Positions 44,315-53,837 of a stretch of 64,000 bases of DNA are shown here, in pieces. This DNA comes from Tridacna crocea. Taxonomy: Eukaryota; Mollusca; Bivalvia; Cardiida; Cardiidae. The stretch covers positions 31,123,361 through 31,187,360 of the forward strand of contig OX031064.1 in assembly GCA_943736015.1 (NCBI GenBank), given 5' to 3'. The translations under genes were made by a program, and so were the position numbers. The notes beneath the pieces are model-generated. The model was not told the origin of the DNA, ran no database searches, and saw only the letters and a list, made by a program, of their open reading frames with translations. The stretch's first letter is position 1; every line of letters begins with the position of its first letter.

Positions 44315-44990
44315 CTTAAGGTAAGACCTGTGTAATGCACTTCCGGTGAAAATTCTAATTAGTTGATAGGTAAGTATAGATAAGGATTTATGTAGGAATA
44401 ATATTTTTGCACATTTCTAACAGATCAGAAATTCCGTTTATGTCTATCTTGAAATTATTTTTGATACTTTTGTCAGTTTTCTGAAAAGGGGGGTAATTAT
44501 TATCTCTTTTTGAATTGAGAGCATAGTGGTTTTAGATTTATAAATGATAATCCAAAGAAGGAAAAGATGGAAAAATGAATTGGTGAAAGTAGTTCAATAA
44601 TACTCATTTTTAATTATAGCTAATTTTGCGAGGATGATACTTTAGTGGAAATAGCTGTTTTCCATTACACAGGTCTTACTTTAATACAACATGCAAAGGT
44701 AACAACAAAAATTATATTTTCAAAATAATGCATTTATTAAAAAGACTGGGGGTATTTTGCTACCACACATGATAAACAAAATCATCTTTGTACATTAAAA
44801 GATATACCACAAAGACTGGACAGAAACGGTTCAAGTAATTATGTAAAACATTTATCAAATTTTGTTAAGCTACCCATGCAAGAACATGTATGATCTGAAA
44901 TTTTCCATGAAGTCATTCTAGATAATTGGGAGTAAAACTAGACAATATACTTGTGCTTTATACATATATCAAAATTTCGAATTTCGCAAC
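44315..44990. other. AT-rich DNA, no gene recognised
   Basis: AGGTAAGACCTGTGTAATGC at 44320 has an inverse TTACACAGGTCTTACTTTAA at 44667-44686, so a ~365 bp AT-rich element with short inverted ends is possible. Nothing coding seen. Confidence 0.4.
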
Positions 44991-44994
44991 CTCA

Positions 44995-45690
44995 TTCCTC
45001 ATATCGTCGGTGCACTTCCAAAACTTCGTAACTACAGCTTCTTGCAAGCTGTAGTTACGAGGTTTTTGAAGTACTCCGACGATATGCTCTTTACCCCTTT
45101 ACTGTGATCGAGCGGGAATGGATAGTAATAGTAACCAATGAATTTGATTTATCTTACAGCTACGGGTGCTTACATTTATTAAAAAAAAAAAAAACATTTG
45201 TGTCTCAGTGTTTGTGTGGTATATCTTAAGTAAATAGAATGATTGCAATGGTAAATGGGACGATAAGAGGGTGGACATCAAATTCTGTCTCCGTCAACCC
45301 TACCGAAAATGATTTCTCTCTTGTTATTGCAGCAACGTCATGAAGAAAGTCTGCTGGCTATGTTAACCGAAGTATTTCTGAAATAAGGGAAAAAAAAGCG
45401 GTTACAAAACAAGCTCCATTTTATTGCTAAATGGCCTAGTAATGGTATTTCCGTTAAAATATCTTTGGCTGTTACATGCTAGCCGAATGAATCACACCAA
45501 ATAGCGTTTTAGAGAGTAAACGTCTATAGATACCTTTTTGAAATTCAAAATAACGGTTGTTGTTTTGAGAAATTAGTCCGGTTCTGTACCCAGAATGCCC
45601 AAATTAGATAGATCTGTATTTGTCGAATTCCATCTAGCGGGAGATAATGGTGAAATGTATTTTCTATCCGCCGTAATGTGTGAAACCTTG
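44995..45690. repeat. Dispersed ~700 bp repeat beginning with a hairpin (copy 1)
   Basis: Hairpin TCGTAACTACAGCTTCTTGC AAGCTGTAGTTACGA within TATCGTCGGTGCACTTC / GAAGTACTCCGACGATA. Further right it shares AGTCCGGTTCTG, CCCAGAATGCCCAAATTAGA and CCATCTAGCGGGAGATAATG with 53043-53690. The terminal exon of the Gly-rich gene lies inside this interval. Confidence 0.7.
45363..45377 (-). CDS. Gly-rich secreted peptide gene, terminal coding exon
   Basis: On the minus strand a long pyrimidine tract leads to CCCTTATTTCAG|AAATAC. The phase-0 codons AAA TAC TTC GGT TAA give K-Y-F-G-stop, fitting the phase-0 donor of the Gly-rich exon, so the protein ends GRRSKKYFG. An AATAAA in the minus-strand 3' UTR at about 45176-45181 follows roughly 185 bp later. 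The plus-strand reading of the same interval also looks like an exon and is taken to be its shadow. Confidence 0.6.
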   Translation of the reverse strand, partial: KYFG

Positions 45691-45826
45691 AAGCCATCAG
45701 AGGCAATATTTGGCATGAAGACATGTATAAGAATAGGCATGCTGACATAAAATAAGGATGAAAAAAAAACTGGCTGAAAACGAGTAAAGGTGTATTTTTA
45801 GAACCGGCTAAGCCTACATATTTTGT

Positions 45827-46082
45827 GACCCATCACGTAAAAAGGACCATCTAGGATTCTGTACACCAATTAGATGAAAACAGATCAACGATAGTGCACG
45901 TCAATTTAATTTGACAATTCAAAAATGATTGTATAACAAGGTACAATGGCCACTTTTAACACAAAAAATGTCATTAAAGCGAAAAGTGTCAACCCTGGTC
46001 AGCCTGCGCGATTCGCGCAGTCTGACCAGGGTTGATACTTTTCGCAGTTCCCAGAAGGTCCCTTCTTGCGTGATGGGTAACA
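45827..46082. repeat. MITE with TIR TGTGACCCATCACG and a central hairpin
   Basis: Ends TGTGACCCATCACGTAAAAA and ...TTGCGTGATGGGTAACA. The core palindrome GCGAAAAGTGTCAACCCTGG TCAGCCTGCGCG is followed by its inverse to 46045. Related copies at 57160 and 57477. It lies in the last intron of the Gly-rich gene. Confidence 0.82.
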
Positions 46083-46150
46083 TTTGATTTGGATGAACCA
46101 TGTATGCAAGGCAGATGAATGCAAAGAAACCAAAACAAATAAGTATTTAC

Positions 46151-46425
46151 CTTGCTTCTCCTACCAAATCCGCCGACACCACCATAGTTCGGGTAACGTC
46201 CCATATTGTATCCACCGCCGCCGTATCCAATTCCACCATTAAACCCCCTGTTGAAGCCACCACCAATTCCACCGTTAAACCCGCCACCGCCACCGTGCAT
46301 GGGAAAACCACCGTAGCCACCACCTATACCGCCGTATCCACCGCCGTATCCACCGCCGTAACCACCGCCGAATCCACCGTTATTAAAGTTGTTATAACCG
46401 AAGCCTCCGCCGTGCATGTAGCCTC
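46151..46425 (-). CDS. Gly-rich secreted peptide gene, Gly/Tyr/Asn repeat exon
   Basis: Acceptor CCCCTCTACAG|GAGGCT, donor AGCAAG|GTAAAT. The 275 bp start in the phase left by the signal exon and end in phase 0. The sequence is GGYMHGGGFGYNNFNNGG, then repeats of GGGYGG, a second MHGGGGG, GGFNRGFNGG and a basic end GRRSK. Such Gly/Tyr-rich secreted peptides occur among mollusc shell-matrix, byssal and antimicrobial proteins (family knowledge); which applies here cannot be told. The complete protein would be about 117 residues. Two decayed paralogous exons lie upstream at about 46734-46836 and 47113-47197. Confidence 0.75.
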
Positions 46426-46698
46426 CTGTAGAGGGGAAACAGATGATAAAAGCTCTTATTCACTAACTAAAAGTAACTATATAGTAGATTTGCATTCTGG
46501 GTCTTATTCTAGATTTAGAAAGTAACGCAATTTCTGACTGGGTAAACCATGTGGTTTAGCCAATCAGATATTGCGTTGCTTTAAAAAAAGAGAAAACTCT
46601 TGAAAATTTAGACAAAGAATATTGTTATGAATGGTTTTTGAATACTGGTACACATGTGTTCATGTTCAAAAGAAGGACGTTGTTACATATGCTTGAAT

Positions 46699-46733
<35 letters not shown>

Positions 46734-46836
46734 CCGTAGCCACCACCACCAAGACCGCTGTACCTACCACCAAAACCGCCGTAACCACCGTTATTGAAGT
46801 TGTTGTAACCGAAGCCTCCACTGTGAATGTAGCCTC
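46734..46836 (-). pseudogene. Decayed duplicate of the Gly-rich exon (copy B)
   Basis: Minus strand reads GGYIHSGGFGYNNFNNGGYG then GFGGRYSGLGGGGYG, clearly a copy of the start of exon 46151-46425. Its acceptor is degraded (CCCCATAAG|GAGGC), Met is replaced by Ile, and after GGCTACGGCC it runs into a (CT)n tract (plus-strand GA repeat at 46700-46733), so no donor is left. Part of a ~360-410 bp tandem unit. Confidence 0.7.
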
Positions 46837-47112
46837 CTTATGGGGAAACAGATTATCAAGGCTCGTATTCACAAACTGGGTCTCATTCTAGATTTAGAAA
46901 GTAACGCAATTTCTGATTGGCTAAACTACTCGGTTTAGCCAATCAGATATTGTGTTGCTTTAGAAATGAGAAAAATCTCGAAAATATAGACAAAGAATGT
47001 TGTTTTAAATGATGGGTGAATACTGGTATACATGTGTTCATGTTCAAATAAAGAAGGAGGATGTTGTTGCGTATGATTGAATACAAAGAGAGAGAGAGAC
47101 AGAGAGACAGAG

Positions 47113-47197
47113 AGGCCGTAGCCACCATCACCGAAACCGCCGTAACTACCGTTATTAAAGTTGTTGTAACCGAAGCCGCCGCCACGCATGTAGCCTC
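47113..47197 (-). pseudogene. Decayed duplicate of the Gly-rich exon (copy C)
   Basis: Acceptor TTTTCCTAACAG|GAGGC is intact and the frame GGYMRGGGFGYNNFNNGSYG then GFGDGGYG is open. The copy again collapses into a CT/CTGT microsatellite after GGCTACGGCC and no proper donor is seen. It lies nearest the signal exon, so it could be used as an alternative terminal exon, but no good donor or stop context supports that. Confidence 0.65.
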
Positions 47198-47593
47198 CTG
47201 TTAGGAAAACAGATTATCAAAACTCGTATTCTCTTACTACAGTAGATTTGCATTCTTGGTCTTATTCTAGATTTAGAAAGTAACGTAGTTTCTGATTGGC
47301 TAAACCATGTGGTTTAGCCAATCAGATATTGTGTTGCTGTAAAAATGAGAAAACTCTTGAAAATTTAGACAAAGAATATTGTTATGAATGGTTGGCGAAT
47401 ACCGGTATACATTTGTATACATTTGTTCATGTTAAGAGAATGAAGGATGTTGTTACATATGCTAAAGAAAGAGAGTGAGAATCAGATAGACAGACAGACA
47501 GACATGCAGGCAGAAAAGAGAGAAAAAAGGGGACAGAGAGAGAACAGAGGACAGATGGAGACAGAGGACAGAAACAGACAGCACTTTTTTGTT

Positions 47594-47822
47594 TTAACCC
47601 TTTACTCCATAGATACTCATTTTGACTCATCAACAACAGACAGCTTTTGAAAACATTGTGGGAAAAGGAGAAATTGCTCGTAACGAGCAATTTCTCCTTT
47701 TCCCACAATGTTTTTCACTCAATCAGATAATTGTTTCCCCATTTGTCCATGTTTTTGGCATCATATGTTTATTTGCTGCTGAATGGGAAGAGCCTAAATT
47801 GGCATATGAGGTAAAGGGTTAA
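47594..47822. repeat. Divergent TTAA MITE subfamily sharing only the ends and core
   Basis: TTAACCCTTTACTCCATAGA to ATGAGGTAAAGGGTTAA, 229 bp. The core is GGGAAAAGGAGAAATTGCTC GTAACGAGCAATTT..., with two paired changes. Outside the core and ~14 bp termini the arms (TTTTGACTCATCAACAACAG; CCATGTTTTTGGCATCATAT) are unrelated to the other copies. Confidence 0.85.
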
Positions 47823-47855
47823 TTCGATCACAATCGTCATTGTCTACAGAGCATC

Positions 47856-48060
47856 TGTGGTGTCCGTGGTTGTGAGGTAGAGCGACGGCCTCGTAGCCAA
47901 AATGGTCCCGAGTTCGATACCCTGGAGCGGGTGTAAATTTCTTTAATTTTACATTGGGTCCACACATTTAATGCCAGTAAGAGCATAGATTCAAGGATGC
48001 AGAATCAAGAGAGGTAAGTGAAAATTGCAGGAACTTGTTTCTCAATCCATGTAAAATGAA
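47856..48060 (+). repeat. tRNA-derived SINE, second family
   Basis: GTGTCCGTGGTTGTGAGGTA GAGCG, B box CCCGAGTTCGATACCC, 3' body AAGAGAGGTAAGTG...CATGTAAAATGAATATG as in 41776. Confidence 0.7.
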
Positions 48061-48122
48061 TATGTTTCAACTTAAAGATCAGATACAGATTTCCTTCGGC
48101 AATCTAAGACTGAAATATTTAC

Positions 48123-48193
48123 CTTTATAGTTGTTCGCTGTAACAAGCACCACGACTGTGGCAACTACAACAACGAATCTCAGCATTTTGTTT
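48123..48193 (-). CDS. Gly-rich secreted peptide gene, signal-peptide exon
   Basis: Acceptor CCTATTTTCAG|AAACAAAATG at 48194 and donor ATAAAG|GTAAAT at 48122. The start codon is 48186-48184. It encodes MLRFVVVVATVVVLVTA, a textbook signal peptide with likely cleavage after VTA, then NNYK and one base of a Gly codon (phase 1). All three Gly-rich exon copies begin with bases that complete this codon. Confidence 0.82.
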
Positions 48194-48199
48194 CTGAAA

Positions 48200-48250
48200 A
48201 TAGGAAAACTAATAATAATAATAATGATAATAATAATAATAATAATATTA
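48200..48250. repeat. (AAT)n microsatellite
   Basis: About twelve ATA/AAT units with one interruption, between the signal exon and the next MITE. Confidence 0.9.
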
Positions 48251-48289
48251 CATTAAAACTTGGAAAGCAACTGTTTTACTTACCTTTTC

Positions 48290-48500
48290 GATGTTTAAAC
48301 GATCAAGATGATAAACCTTTCGAAAACATCGAGAGAAAAGGAGAAAATGCTGGTAACCAGCATTTTCTCCTTTTCTCACAATGTTTTCCATGCATTCAAG
48401 GACAACTTCTATCATTTCAGTCGTATATAATTTATCGTTTAGAAATTATTCAAATTAATTCGGACAAGCCTAAAATTCTCTCGATTTCTAATGAGTCAAA
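48290..48500. repeat. TTAA MITE, ends eroded
   Basis: Core GAGAGAAAAGGAGAAAATGC TGGTAACCAGC...TTTTCTCACAATG, partly paired change. The right arm decays before AATGAGT. Confidence 0.68.
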
Positions 48501-48734
48501 GCGCCGAACTAGACACCCCCAATTTACAAAGAAAACCCGAATACCTACAATTTCAAGATGTTTTTTTTTTCAAAGAATGTTTCAACATAATAGACAGCAT
48601 TATTCCAAGATCAAACGGCACATTTAGGGCAGAATATGTTAATCAAAATACGGTCGAATTTATTTAACTCGATTTTAATTTGCTGTCGAACACGTACTAC
48701 ATGTATATTAGGTTAAAGTCCATTTCTATATCGG

Positions 48735-48910
48735 CCGAGCCCTGTAGCACAATATGTACCAATAACTTCATACCAGGGGGTCACTGGTTCAAGTATCCAG
48801 TTCGGCGGATTTCTTTTCGAGAATTGATGATAGTCTGATGATTGCTGCCGGAATAATTTCTTTCTCATCGCTGATTATCGTTTCGACGATGGTTACTTGA
48901 GAAAGCATCT
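48735..48910 (+). repeat. SINE, third family, copy 1
   Basis: GCCGAGCCCTGTAGCACAAT, CACTGGTTCAAGTATCC, then TTCTTTTCGAGAATTGATGA TAGTC and TCGTTTCGACGATGGTTAC, matching 52806 and 55062. Confidence 0.6.
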
Positions 48911-49017
48911 AGTGGGTTAGGGCGAATATTTTGCGAAGAAATGGTAAAAGAAAGCCCCGGAAAGTATGAATAAGTACATTGGTCGATGCAATATAACTGA
49001 AGTAATGTTTAAGAAAA

Positions 49018-49172
49018 TAGAGTTTATTTCGTCAGCTTGCGGTTAATATGGGGAAAAGGGAACGGTATGCGAAAATAACGAGTGCCGTAAGGCACGAGTT
49101 ATTTTCGCGGATCTTTCCCTTTTGAGGCCAATATTTCCCCGTATTAACCACAAGATGATGAAATAAATTGTA
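49018..49172. repeat. Hairpin MITE, ~70 bp arms (GGTTAATATGGGGAAA)
   Basis: TTTATTTCGTCAGCTTGCGG TTAATATGGGGAAAAGGG ... CGAAAATAACGAGTGCC and the inverse through CCCCGTATTAACCACAAG to GATGAAATAAA. Confidence 0.82.
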
Positions 49173-49499
49173 TGTTATATTTCCTCTGATTATTTTGTCA
49201 ACGAATGCTACTTTTAAAGCTAGTAATCTTAAGTCAATTAACCAGATTTTTGGCAGGAGGAAAATATTCACTGTGATGGGAAATAATTCCCCCAGCTTAA
49301 ATTACGTCATTTCTTTACCCATAACATTTCTAAAAATAGACACATGAAATAAAATATACGGCCTTATCCTGCTAAAAAAGTATAAGAAAAATTTCAGGCC
49401 GATTTTAAAAATCCAAATAGTGATATTTCAACCATATATTTTGGTGGAAAATATCTCCTTAACGGACAGTATAGATCCAAGATCAGACTGCACATTCAA

Positions 49500-49900
49500 A
49501 GGCAGCTCAAGTGGTGAAACTTGGCCTTGATAGGACAGAAAACACTATAGGAAAAGGAGAAAATGCTGGTCACCAGCATTTTCTCCCCTTCCTATAATGT
49601 TTTCAAAAGCCTTCATGTTCATGGTTCTTAAAAGCCGGAATTGTGTGATAAAGATTTAACGCCGTTTTCAACAATCTGTTGTTATTTTCCCAACCAATCC
49701 AGCTTTTTAACGACCCTGAAGAAGTAACATTCTGTTAGCATTGTGTGAAAAGGAGAAAATATTTTTCATTATTATTTCTTGTTGCAAGTAATTGATCTTT
49801 TTCCATCAGTGTTTCTTTTTCAGTTATACTTTTGTCCTTGAGATGTTTTTGTTCATATACATTTAAGAAATATTTTGAAATATATTCAGAAAAAAAACGG
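49500..49900. repeat. Two decayed TTAA MITEs
   Basis: 49500-49660 has core CACTATAGGAAAAGGAGAAA ATGCTGGTCACCAGC...CTTCCTATAATG, with two paired changes. 49675-49780 starts TTTTCCCAACCAATCCAGC and decays after AGGAGAAAAT. A ~120 bp direct repeat follows (TTTTTCCATCAGTGTTTC at 49798 and 49977). Confidence 0.6.
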
Positions 49901-50194
49901 ACTACAACATTCTGTAATCATTGTTGGAAAAGTATTAGATATTTCTCATTTTAACTTCTTGTTACAAGCAATTGACCCTTTTCCATCAATGTCTCCTTTT
50001 CCGTTATACTTTTGTCCTTGCGATGTTTTTGTTTAGATATACATAGAATATTCTGAAATATATTGGAAGATAAAAAACCGCACAACATTCCGAAATGAAA
50101 TTGTTATAAATGCTGACTAAACAAAAGCATGGAATGAATAGAATAGCAATTGAAAAATATTTTTTTAACAATTCCATTATAAAGGAATAGAGAA

Positions 50195-50229
<35 letters not shown>

Positions 50230-50240
50230 AAATAAAAAAA
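50195..50240. repeat. (AAAT)n microsatellite
   Basis: About nine AATA units. Confidence 0.9.
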
Positions 50241-50373
50241 ATAAACAAGTAAATGAATAAATAGATTATTGGAAATAGATGACAGACGGAAAAAGATAAT
50301 TTCTGAGACAAACTGTTAGGGAAAGGTGTGGCAGAAATGTATATATATTAATAATTAAAATATAATATGTATA

Positions 50374-50404
50374 CCTTTGTATGGCGTCGATGGGTTCCTG
50401 AGCG
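50374..50404 (-). other. Putative non-coding first exon of the Gly-rich gene
   Basis: On the minus strand, about 25-30 bp after a TATAAAA box, the sequence CTCAGGAACCCATCGACGCC leads to a donor ACAAAG|GTATAC at 50373. A short non-coding leader exon joined to the signal-peptide exon is the simplest reading, because that exon has an acceptor just before its ATG. The exact transcription start is inferred. Confidence 0.5.
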
Positions 50405-50419
50405 GTCGGTGGCACTGTC

Positions 50420-50440
50420 CGGGGTTTTATACTGTACCGA
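50420..50440 (-). promoter_or_regulatory. TATA box of the Gly-rich gene
   Basis: Minus-strand TATAAAA at 50431-50425 in the context CAGTATAAAACCCCGG, correctly placed for a start near 50400 and followed by a usable donor. Strong TATA promoters suit abundantly expressed secreted peptides (inference). Confidence 0.55.
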
Positions 50441-50684
50441 ACGAAACTGGTAAAGAATGGCGTCTATTTGTCCTTGTCGTCAACGTGATGCCATGTATAA
50501 GGAAATGTCAATCGGTCATCTTTGACCATCTCAAACCTGATTGGAAAGTAACAAACATGTGTTTTTTTGTTTGTACTCATGTCTGTTCAATACTACAATA
50601 AAATTGACGGACATCATCTGACCACTCCGTGTCAAATAGGCCTACTGTCCTAAATTGTATTAACTTTTGGGGAGTTTTCTCGGT

Positions 50685-50925
50685 TTTCTCGAGTCACCGC
50701 ACGACAAAATGTAAGATTTGGACAAAATTCAAAGCAATTGCAGATGACAAACGATGTGTAGCACCAACCAACGCATGGACTCTTCTCGGAAAAAGGAAGA
50801 AAACATTGTAGGTAAAGGAGAACATGCTGGTTACCAGCATTTTCTCCTTTTCCCTCACTATTTTCAAAAGCCTTCTTCTTCAGGCTCATTAAAACACGGT
50901 AAACATATTGTGTAGTAAGGGGCCA
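50685..50925. repeat. TTAA MITE, eroded ends
   Basis: ACGACAAAATGTAAGATTTG GACAAAATTCAAAGC, core GAACATGCTGGTTACCAGCA, right end ATATTGTGTAGTAAGGGGCC. Upstream of the Gly-rich gene promoter. Confidence 0.68.
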
Positions 50926-50929
50926 TTAT

Positions 50930-52230
50930 AAAACTTATTTTAAACAACTTTCAGCGTAACCTAACGTGCTGCTTGGAACAGTTCTTGTTGCTTTTGCTAA
51001 CAGTCAAGATTAGGCTGGATGGTAAAAACCCTCTTATTTTGGAGGTATACCTACTCTGCATTACAAATGAACACTGTTCGAATTTTACCGACGGAAACAG
51101 CAATACTTGGGTTTTGTCTTTTTTCAACACGCAGAGCGTTGAATAAATGGACAGGCCTTTTTCAATTAGGGAGAAAAACCCAACAATTATAATACATGTA
51201 CATGTACTGTCATTTCAGTGCCGCTATCGCCAAGATGTGAAAATAAAGTAGCAGAGAGTGTAGATGCAAGATCAGACTACACAATTTGCAGTCTGATCAT
51301 TATCTATGCGGCCCTAAAAACAACTTAAGTCGTTTCCAGTGCTTTTTGGGTCAGCAAACACGAAAACAGAAGGACCAAGCCTACAGGTATCGCCAATAAA
51401 AAAAATGCGTTCTTCGGAATACAAAAGTTCTGGGATAAGGGCCTGGTTTCAAAAAAACTTAAGTCTCTGACTTTAGTAAAATTCGCGAATGGCTCTACTC
51501 ATTTTCCGACTTAAGTTGAGTTCGTTATTTGAGAAACACTTCATTGACATTAACAGACACACTGAGTCGACACAAAGTTTCAGATTCAACTGTGCAATAT
51601 AAACGCACTTAACTCCATTAATAGACATTTGTTTATTGGAGAGGTAATCAGACCTCTCCAACAGTGGTGAGTTTAAAAGTCTTTACTGCCACAGAATATG
51701 CTGTCTAAATCAATTTTTCTTGCGAAATTATTCTGATCCAAAGTCTATTTCGTCATGGTTTTGTAAATAAATCGAAATAAAAAAAAACCGAAACAGGAAA
51801 CAGACGTGGTTTATTTTTATATGACGAATTTCAGAAAAATATTTGTTACATTAATTTGCCATGGCTGCAAATGATCCCTAAAATAATTGTAATTTTTCAT
51901 TAAGTAAATAAATCTTAGTAGAGTAAAAAATAAGAATTATGACATTAAAAAGAGAAAGAAGACTGCTGGACAAGATCATGCGACTTGAAAACGCGACAAG
52001 AAGGTCAAATGACCGTCATGTAAAGCATAATTATGACGTTTCTACGCGGCGGCTTTTTCACTTGTTTGTTTACATGTACCAAAATGAGTTGAAATTAAAA
52101 GCCAATGACCTATTTGAAAACATTGATGCTGACCTCTACTGGCTTCCTTTTTAAAGAAGCCAACTTGTTATCTTATTGAATTTAGTCTGAAAGACTGTTA
52201 CCACTGAGTATCACTCGTAATTGCCCTGCA
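50930..52230. other. No gene recognised
   Basis: Contains one decayed AAGATCAGACTACACAATTT hairpin (51258-51315) and AT-rich DNA. The 71-codon frame at 51939-52154 (MTLKRERRLLDKIMRLENA...) is basic and helical but has no visible splice sites or homology I can name, so I leave it uncalled. Confidence 0.35.
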
Positions 52231-52232
52231 AT

Positions 52233-52490
52233 ACGCGAAAATAGGCATTCGGACATTTGCGTAAAGTGTCGTCTCGGATCAGCCTGCGCAGTCCGCGCAG
52301 GCCGATCAGAGACGACACTTTACGACTACATTAGATTTTGTGCTACAGTAGACTTGCGCAAAACAGAAAATTACATAGAAACGGACTGTGTCGTTTCGGA
52401 TCAGCCTGTATACGGACTTCGCAGGTTGATCGCTGCTGATCCGAGATTACACTACGCTAATGTCCAAATTCCCCCTTTTTCGCGTGTAGC
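52233..52490. repeat. Tandem pair of CGTAAAGTGTCGTCTCGGAT hairpins
   Basis: First hairpin 52259-52326: TCGGATCAGCCTGCGCAG TCCGCGCAGGCCGATCAGA. A second, imperfect one at 52388-52458 has a CTGTATACGGACTTCGCAGG centre. Confidence 0.75.
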
Positions 52491-52805
52491 AGCCCAGTCA
52501 TTATAGAATTAACATGGAACAAAGGAGAAATCTAATACTTTCGGGATGATATGATTTTAGACGTAGAAAATAGCCAGAGGAAAAATGAAATGGTCATTAG
52601 GCCAAGGAAGGCCTACTGACCCGTCGAAAGATCAAATACTGTACTGTACCAGCAATCACAATAAATCAACAAGCGCTGGGATTGTTCCATGTCAAACAAA
52701 AACTAATTGGACAAATAATGTACAAATCATGTAAAACATAATGGAACACGGTCTCGTATGTTATCGCCTATGCGATTTGGACACAGTGTCGATTCCCAAA
52801 TAATA

Positions 52806-53040
52806 AGCCTGTTCCGGCAGCTCAATCGGTAATGTGCACGATTCGTTGGTTCGAATCGCTGGCCCTGCCAATTTCTTTCCGAGGATTGATGATAGTCATT
52901 GCCACAGAATTCGTTGTTCTTTCAGCGTTAATGTTTGTTTCGATGATGGTTATATGTTTGAAACCAATCAGTAACATGTGCACATTTCAGCGATTTTGCA
53001 GCGGCCAGTGCACCTGTCCATGTTTTGTTGTCTGCACATG
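52806..53040 (+). repeat. SINE, third family, copy 2
   Basis: A box-like CCGGCAGCTCAATCGGTA, B box TTGGTTCGAATCGC, body TTTCTTTCCGAGGATTGATG ATAGTC, distal GGCCAGTGCACCTGTCCATG. Its end abuts the hairpin of the dispersed repeat. Confidence 0.75.
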
Positions 53041-53042
53041 TC

Positions 53043-53700
53043 ATATCGTCGGTTTACTTCGAATAATTCGTAACTACAGCTTGTGACAAGCTGTAGTTAA
53101 GGGGTTTTCGAAGTAAAACGACGATATTCATTGAAGATTCGACCTCTCTGATATGACGCATCACTCTCCCCAATATTGGGGGGATAGTAGTAATACGCGG
53201 TAATAAAGTATCAATGGAGAAAATGACTATTATCAATACGTTTGAGGAGAAATCAGGTCTGTTTTACTGTTTTAGGTTCAGATTTCTCTAGATTTCTGAT
53301 CAAAGCTGAATGAATCGCACCAGATAGCCTAATATTTAGTAAACGTTTATTTTAGATTAAAATTCAAATTATCGGTTGTCGCGTAGAAAAGTAGTCCGGT
53401 TCTGTGCCCAGAATGCCCAAATTAGACATAGAAATAAATATATTTTATTCGACATAAGCTTGTACAGCTTCTAGTCTACATAAAAATGGTTACAATACAT
53501 ATACTGACAAAAATGATAGTGACCTAATTTACAAACGAATTCTTACATGTTACAAGTAGGCTGACATTAGGAAGAGAGTAAGATAAGTGACTTAGATAGA
53601 TGACTTAGGTATTGACTTAGATAAGTGACTTAAATAGATGTATATTTGTAGAATGCCATCTAGCGGGAGATAATGATCCGTGTTTTCCTGAAGTTATTTT
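53043..53700. repeat. Dispersed ~700 bp repeat beginning with a hairpin (copy 2), interrupted
   Basis: Hairpin AACTACAGCTTGTGACAAGC TGTAGTT, then AGTCCGGTTCTGTGCCCAGA ATGCCC and, after an inserted ~210 bp AT-rich segment (53425-53635), GAATGCCATCTAGCGGGAGA. Confidence 0.68.
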
Positions 53701-53837
53701 TTTTATCATCGCCAAAAAATATTGACAACAACAACAACAACAAAAAGAAGAACAACAACAATCACCAAGATATTGCCCGAAATGAGAAACATATTTATTT
53801 GCGCCACGCTCTGAAAAAAAAGGGGGCTTAATGAATC

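Larger units (their letters stand above)
46426..47600. repeat. Tandem array of the Gly-rich exon unit with GA microsatellites
   Basis: Units begin at 46425, 46836 and 47197 (spacing 411 and 361 bp). A fourth partial copy lacking the exon ends in an AGAC/GAGA tract at 47462-47575. Each unit carries TTCTAGATTTAGAAAGTAAC, a hairpin (GATTGGCTAAACCAT...GGTTTAGCCAATC), and a stretch reading GAAAATTTAGACAAAGAAT. The microsatellites sit at the same place in each copy, where the exon body should continue. Confidence 0.75.

Noticed and set aside
45321-45375. Plus-strand terminal exon (QRHEESLLAMLTEVFLK) after TTGTTATTGCAG
   Set aside because: The same DNA on the minus strand supplies an acceptor and stop that complete the Gly-rich gene in phase with a poly-A signal; no plus-strand gene leads into it.
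46100-46525. 141-codon plus-strand Thr/Val/Ala-rich frame
   Set aside because: Antisense shadow of the Gly-rich exon; GGN codons give Thr/Ala/Pro on the opposite strand.
51939-52154. 71-codon basic frame as a gene
   Set aside because: No acceptor, donor, start context or homology could be recognised; length is within chance for this window.
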